In this document: in pieces, positions 60,495-64,000 of the stretch
Position numbering within the stretch: position 1 is the stretch's first letter
Layout: each line of letters opens with the position of its first letter
Assembly (NCBI RefSeq): GCF_900112355.1
Contig: NZ_FOLM01000011.1
Span: forward strand, 166,787 to 230,786
Length of the DNA: 64,000 nucleotides
From: Streptomyces aidingensis
GTDB taxonomy: Bacteria; Actinomycetota; Actinomycetes; Streptomycetales; Streptomycetaceae
Direction of reading: 5' to 3'
The notes under the pieces: model-generated
Told to the model about the DNA's origin: nothing
Databases searched by the model: none
What the model saw: the letters and a program-made list of their open reading frames with translations, nothing else
Made by a program: the position numbers and the translations under genes

Positions 60495-61432
60495 CCCGCC
60501 CGCAGCCGGTCCCGGAGCCGGGCGGACATCCGCGCGGAGACGTCGAGCAGCGCCTCGGCGAACCTTCCCCGCAGCTGCGCGTCCGGCGCACCGGGACGCT
60601 GGACCAGCGCGGTGGCGCGCACCGCGGCCGGGTCGTCGATCCGGACCACCGCGACCGCCGGGGGCAGCGCGGGCACGGCGAGCCCGGGAACCACCGTCAC
60701 GCCCAGCCCGGCGGCGACGAGACCGAGCTTGGCCGTCCAGTCCCGTGCCACAACCGCGATCTCCGGCCGGAACACCCCGTCACTCCACCCGGCCAGCAGG
60801 GTCTTTCCCGGATCGGAGCTTCCGGCGATCCACCGTTCGCCCCGCAGCATCCGGGCGGTGACGCCGGTACGGCCGGCCAGCGGATGCTGCGCCGCCACCG
60901 CGACCAGCAGCGGGTCCTCCGGCAGCGGCAGCAGTTCCAGCCCCGCCGGCACCGCCGGCCCCGCCACGCCCTCGGGCAGGTTCACCACCGCGAGATCCAG
61001 GCGCTCCCGCGCCACGGCGCGCAGCAGTTGCCCGCTCATCCCCTCGCGCAGCATCACCCGGGCATCCGGTTCCTCCCCGGCAAGCACGGCCATCGCCCCC
61101 GGGACCAGAGCCGCGAGGGCGGTGGAAAAGGCGCCGACGCGCAGCCGGCCGGGGGGACGGCGCTCGCCCAGTCCCCGCAGCTCATGGCGGGCCGCATCCA
61201 GTGCGCCGAGCACGGCGTCGGCGTGCCGGAGCAGGACCCGGCCCGCCTCGGTCGGCCGTACGCCCCGGGTATGGCGCTCGAACAGCGCCCGGCCCACCGC
61301 CTTTTCCAGCAGCGCGATCTGACGCGAAACCGCCGACTGCGTGTAGCCCAGGTTCTCGGCGGCGGTGGAGAACGAGCCGTGCCGGGCCGCCGCACGCAGC
61401 ACGCGCAGCCCCGGGAGGGTGAACTCAGTCAT
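60491..61432 (-). CDS. LysR-family transcriptional regulator
   Basis: A 313-residue protein. The N-terminal HTH reads FSTAAENLGYTQSAVSRQIA, and the rest is the two-lobed substrate-binding domain (from about residue 90). It is divergent from a SnoaL-like gene with a 71-bp gap, the usual LysR arrangement, and probably controls it. The effector is not known. Confidence 0.92.
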   Translation of the reverse strand: MTEFTLPGLRVLRAAARHGSFSTAAENLGYTQSAVSRQIALLEKAVGRALFERHTRGVRPTEAGRVLLRHADAVLGALDAARHELRGLGERRPPGRLRVGAFSTALAALVPGAMAVLAGEEPDARVMLREGMSGQLLRAVARERLDLAVVNLPEGVAGPAVPAGLELLPLPEDPLLVAVAAQHPLAGRTGVTARMLRGERWIAGSSDPGKTLLAGWSDGVFRPEIAVVARDWTAKLGLVAAGLGVTVVPGLAVPALPPAVAVVRIDDPAAVRATALVQRPGAPDAQLRGRFAEALLDVSARMSARLRDRLRAG

Positions 61433-61503
61433 GCGCAGAACTCATATCAGGCATGCCAGACTTTCGCTGGTCGAATGCCTCAGCCGTTTCTAGCCTGGTC
61501 CGC

Positions 61504-61932
61504 ATGAGTGCTGAGGAGAACAGGAAACTGCTCGAAGAGGTCTTCGCCCAGATGGCCCGGGGAAACACACGCGCGATGAGCGACGCCATGGCCGACGACT
61601 TCCGGTGGACCTTCCCCGGGAACTGGACATGGTCGGGGAGCTGGGAGCCGAAGTCGGCCGTCCTCGCGGAACTGCTGCGGCCCCTGATGGAACAGTTCGC
61701 CGACTACCGCTGCACCGCGGACTCCATCGTGGCGGAAGGCGACCACGTCGTGGTGCAGGCCCGCTCCGAGGCCACCACCACGGGCGGCGAGCGGTACGAC
61801 CAGACCTACTGCTTCGTCTTCCGGGTCGCCGGCGGACGCCTCGCCGAAGTCGTCGAGCACTGCGACACGGCCCTGGCCGAGCGGGTCCTCACCCCGCCGC
61901 GACCGCGGCCGGAGCCCTCCGCCGGGTGCTAG
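61504..61932 (+). CDS. SnoaL-like / NTF2-fold protein
   Basis: A 142-residue alpha+beta barrel protein with SDAMADDFRWTFPGNWTWSG and the later YDQTYCFVFRVAGGRLAEV, typical of SnoaL-like polyketide cyclase/ketosteroid-isomerase-fold proteins. ATG 61504 was chosen to start at MSAEENRKLLEEV. It is divergent from the LysR gene. The reaction is unknown. The end overlaps the convergent DUF6328 gene by 4 bases. Confidence 0.85.
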   Translation: MSAEENRKLLEEVFAQMARGNTRAMSDAMADDFRWTFPGNWTWSGSWEPKSAVLAELLRPLMEQFADYRCTADSIVAEGDHVVVQARSEATTTGGERYDQTYCFVFRVAGGRLAEVVEHCDTALAERVLTPPRPRPEPSAGC

Positions 61933-62411
61933 GAGCCGGCCGTCCGACTGTGGCGGAGCAGGGCGTAGACCGGCAGGGAGAACCAGCACAGCGCGAACCA
62001 CAACGTGACGCCGCCGACCACCCAGTACGCCGCCGAACTTTCCAGTACGAACAGCGAGACCAGCAGCATCGCGCAGACGACCGTGCACAGCAGCAGGAAC
62101 AGCCCGATGATCGTCAGCTTCGACGCCCATTCCACCGTCTCGGGCTTCAGCCGCCGCCCGGTCACGAAGCGGTGCAGCACCACCGGCGCGATCAGCGCAC
62201 CCGTCGATCCCGCACCCAGCATCAGCGTCAGGACGTACAGCCGCACCTCGTTCTGCGTGAGCTCGGTGAAGCGCGGCGCAAAGGCCGCCGTCAGCAGAAA
62301 CGCCAGCAGGATCTGGACGCCGGTCTGGGCGACCCGCACCTCCTGGAGCAGTTCGTTCCAGCGCCGGTCCGCACGCTGCTCCGGCGTCTCGTTGCGCCCG
62401 TACGCCACCAC
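61929..62411 (-). CDS. DUF6328 family membrane protein
   Basis: A 160-residue protein. After a charged N-terminus (ETPEQRADRRWNELLQEVR) it has four spans (VQILLAFLLTAAFA, LYVLTLMLGAGSTGALIA, LTIIGLFLLLCTVVCAML, YWVVGGVTLWFALCWFSL). The length, span count and the AQTGVQILLAFLL motif match the DUF6328 family of unknown function. The start is GTG 62411, 9 bases after GGAGG; GTG 62408 is next. Confidence 0.85.
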   Translation of the reverse strand: MVAYGRNETPEQRADRRWNELLQEVRVAQTGVQILLAFLLTAAFAPRFTELTQNEVRLYVLTLMLGAGSTGALIAPVVLHRFVTGRRLKPETVEWASKLTIIGLFLLLCTVVCAMLLVSLFVLESSAAYWVVGGVTLWFALCWFSLPVYALLRHSRTAGS

Positions 62412-62580
62412 GCCCTGGCACCTCCGCCGTTGTCCGCCGTCGTCCGGATGAACCAATGAAGGCAGCGTAACCGCTCAGAATCATTGAAAACCTGACAAAC
62501 AGACAGTCGAGGGGCACCGCGGGGCGGGGCGGCGCACGGGACGCACACACCCCGGCCGAAGGCTCAGGACACCGCCAGGC
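62412..62580. other. Gap between DUF6328 and quinone-reductase-like genes
   Basis: 169 bases. A CTCAGGACACCG(C/T)CAG segment occurs twice in tandem (62563-62591), the second copy running into the end of the oxidoreductase gene. No gene is seen. It must contain the DUF6328 promoter on the minus strand. Confidence 0.5.
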
Positions 62581-63519
62581 TCAGGACACCGTCAGCACCA
62601 GCTTGCCCCGCACGTGCCCCTCCTGGCTCACCCGCCACGCCTCGGCGGCCTCCGCCAGCGGGAACGTTCCGCCGACCGGGACCGTCAGGCGCCCCGCGTC
62701 CGCGAGCCGGCCCAGCTCCGCCAGGCCCTCCGCGTCCGGCCGCACCCATACGTACTCACCGCCCAGCTCCGTCACTCCGGGATCGACGATGGACACCAGC
62801 CGCCCGGGGCCCGACCTCAGCAGCGGCAGCGAGGCCTCGGCCGCACCCGCGCCGGCGAAGTCCAGCGCCGCGTCCACACCGTCCGGCGCCAGCGCCCGCA
62901 CCCGCTCCGCCAGCCCCTCGCCGTAGACCACCGGTTCGACCCCCAGACCGCGCAGAAACTCGTGGTTGCGCTCGCTCGCCGTACCGATCACCCGGGCCCC
63001 CGAGGCCACCGCGAGCTGCGCGGCCAGCGCTCCCACGCCGCCGGACGCGGCATGAATCAGCACGGTTGCCGCCGGCTCCCCCGGCCCCGGAACTCCCGCG
63101 CGCCGCAGCGAACGCTGCGCGGTGAGCCCGGCCAGCGGCAGCCCCGCCGCCTGCTCCCAGCTCAGTGACTCCGCCTTGCGTGCCACCATCCGCACATTCG
63201 CCGACACCAGCTCCGCGTAGGTGCCGTGCTCGACCTGGTCCTTGCGCACATAGGCGACCACCTCGTCGCCGGCCCGGAACTCCGGCACATCCAGGCCCAC
63301 CCGTTCCACCACCCCGGCCACATCCCAGCCGGGGACCAGGGGGAAGTGCGTCACCATCAGCGGATCCAGATTGCCGGCCGCCAGCTTCCAGTCGACCGGG
63401 TTGACCCCCGCGGCCTTCACCCGGATCAGCACCTCCCCCGGAGCCACCTTCGGTTCCGGCAGTTCCACCGGTCCGAGCGCCTCCGGGCCGCCGTACGTCT
63501 GCAGTGCCATTGCGTTCAT
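62581..63519 (-). CDS. Zinc-free quinone oxidoreductase-like MDR-family enzyme
   Basis: A 312-residue medium-chain dehydrogenase/reductase. The N-terminal GroES-like fold is marked by VLIRVKAAGVNPVDWKLAAG, and the NAD(P) site by ATVLIHAASGGVGALAAQLA. The catalytic Cys/His zinc ligands are absent, as in quinone reductases. ATG 63519 was chosen because GAGG lies 8 bases upstream; ATGs at 63525 and 63510 are alternatives. It stands alone in front of the rrn leader and reads away from it. Confidence 0.9.
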   Translation of the reverse strand: MNAMALQTYGGPEALGPVELPEPKVAPGEVLIRVKAAGVNPVDWKLAAGNLDPLMVTHFPLVPGWDVAGVVERVGLDVPEFRAGDEVVAYVRKDQVEHGTYAELVSANVRMVARKAESLSWEQAAGLPLAGLTAQRSLRRAGVPGPGEPAATVLIHAASGGVGALAAQLAVASGARVIGTASERNHEFLRGLGVEPVVYGEGLAERVRALAPDGVDAALDFAGAGAAEASLPLLRSGPGRLVSIVDPGVTELGGEYVWVRPDAEGLAELGRLADAGRLTVPVGGTFPLAEAAEAWRVSQEGHVRGKLVLTVS

Positions 63520-63773
63520 GCTCATGCCCTCGGCAACGATGGCCCGGCCAGACTCATTCCGGCGCGGGCCGAGGCACATCCGAGTGGCCCCCGAGGAGCC
63601 GGTTTGACGCTGCTGCCCGGCACCCCGTAAAGTTCCTCAGGCTGTCGGGGACCTCCACGGGTCCCGACGCACTTCTCGCCACCCGCTGTGTGGCACCACC
63701 GCTCAGATCACCCCGGACGGGACTGCTTCGGCACGCGTATTGCCGCACGCCGAATTGGACCCGCCCCCCGATT
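63520..63773. other. Gap upstream of the rRNA operon
   Basis: 254 bases with no gene I can support. It includes the upstream part of the oxidoreductase promoter on the minus strand and leads into the rrn promoter zone. Confidence 0.5.
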
Positions 63774-64000
63774 TTGTCCGGGCCGGGTGAATGCTCTACG
63801 GTGGTGAACACGCCGGAGGGCGAAAACTCGGCAACAAACCCCGCCGGCCGGGGCACATTCGGTCCAGATCGAATGTGATAGCGTCGGAAGCACCGAAACG
63901 GAAGAAACACCCGGAGGGATTCCCGAGAGGGATACCGATGGCAGTGTCCGTTCCTTGAGAACTCAACAGCGTGCCAAAAGTCAACGCCAGATATTTGGCA
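63774..64000 (+). promoter_or_regulatory. rRNA operon promoter and leader, 16S gene beyond the window
   Basis: A good promoter is TTGTCC (63774-63779), a 17-base spacer and TACGGT (63797-63802). A second start region may lie near 63879. CACATTCG (63854-63861) and CGAATGTG (63870-63877) form an inverted repeat. The last 50 bases (CCTTGAGAACTCAACAGCGT, then GCCAAAAGTCAACGCCAG) are the conserved streptomycete 16S leader with a boxA-like antitermination element. The 16S gene must start after the window edge. Confidence 0.85.

Overview
This is a GC-rich actinobacterial chromosome segment, almost certainly from Streptomyces or a close relative. The evidence is the conserved order gyrA end - DUF3566 - tRNA-Ile - DLW-39 - kinase/HTH pair - tRNA-Ala - two class E sortases - glutamine amidotransferase - DUF881 - crgA - rhomboid - cyclophilin - pknB - pbpA - SEDS protein - PP2C - fhaB - fhaA - tRNA-Leu. 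Dense GTGA/ATGA stop-start overlaps support this. In streptomycetes this block lies close to oriC. The window ends in the leader of an rRNA operon whose 16S gene lies beyond the edge.

Layout. (1) 1-21.1 kb: core cell-envelope, division and Ser/Thr-kinase signalling genes. The intergenic gap after crgA carries a perfect inverted pair of DnaA boxes. (2) 21.1-24.1 kb: a small accessory island beside tRNA-Leu. It has a three-gene minus-strand operon, including a 41-codon gene, divergent from an XRE-type regulator, followed by a decayed cupin gene and a 22-bp perfect palindrome. (3) 24.2-39.1 kb: a secreted DUF3344 protein and a Wzx/Wzy-type exopolysaccharide locus (two GT4 glycosyltransferases, priming phosphoglycosyltransferase, polymerase, MurJ/Wzx-like flippase, polysaccharide deacetylase, Wzz-like protein, divergent GH26-like hydrolase), then an ATP-grasp ligase and an FAD oxidoreductase that may decorate the product. 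(4) 39.1-45.7 kb: azoreductase with divergent HxlR regulator, a J-domain-like protein, a rhodanese, a P450 plus type III polyketide synthase (RppA; tetrahydroxynaphthalene/melanin-type pigment), and an ECF41-type sigma factor.

(5) 45.7-60.5 kb: a phenylacetate / 2-oxo-acid catabolic region. paaABCDE and a coupled aminotransferase form one minus-strand operon. paaN and a divergent TetR regulator (PaaR-like) follow after an unrelated DUF5819-HTTM-SpoU operon. A Lrp/AsnC regulator is divergent from a three-gene 2-oxo-acid dehydrogenase complex. A 14-bp operator core (ACCG-AA-CG-AT-CGGT) is identical upstream of paaA and in the paaN/paaR gap, and recurs with one change upstream of the dehydrogenase operon. 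This suggests one regulon running from phenylalanine through phenylpyruvate and phenylacetyl-CoA to ring epoxidation. (6) 60.5-64 kb: a LysR regulator with divergent SnoaL-like protein, a DUF6328 membrane protein, a quinone-reductase-like enzyme, and the rrn promoter/leader.

The strongest candidates for new biology are the shared paa/2-oxo-acid dehydrogenase operator, the polysaccharide locus with its ligase/oxidoreductase pair, the DnaA-box pair, and the island at tRNA-Leu.
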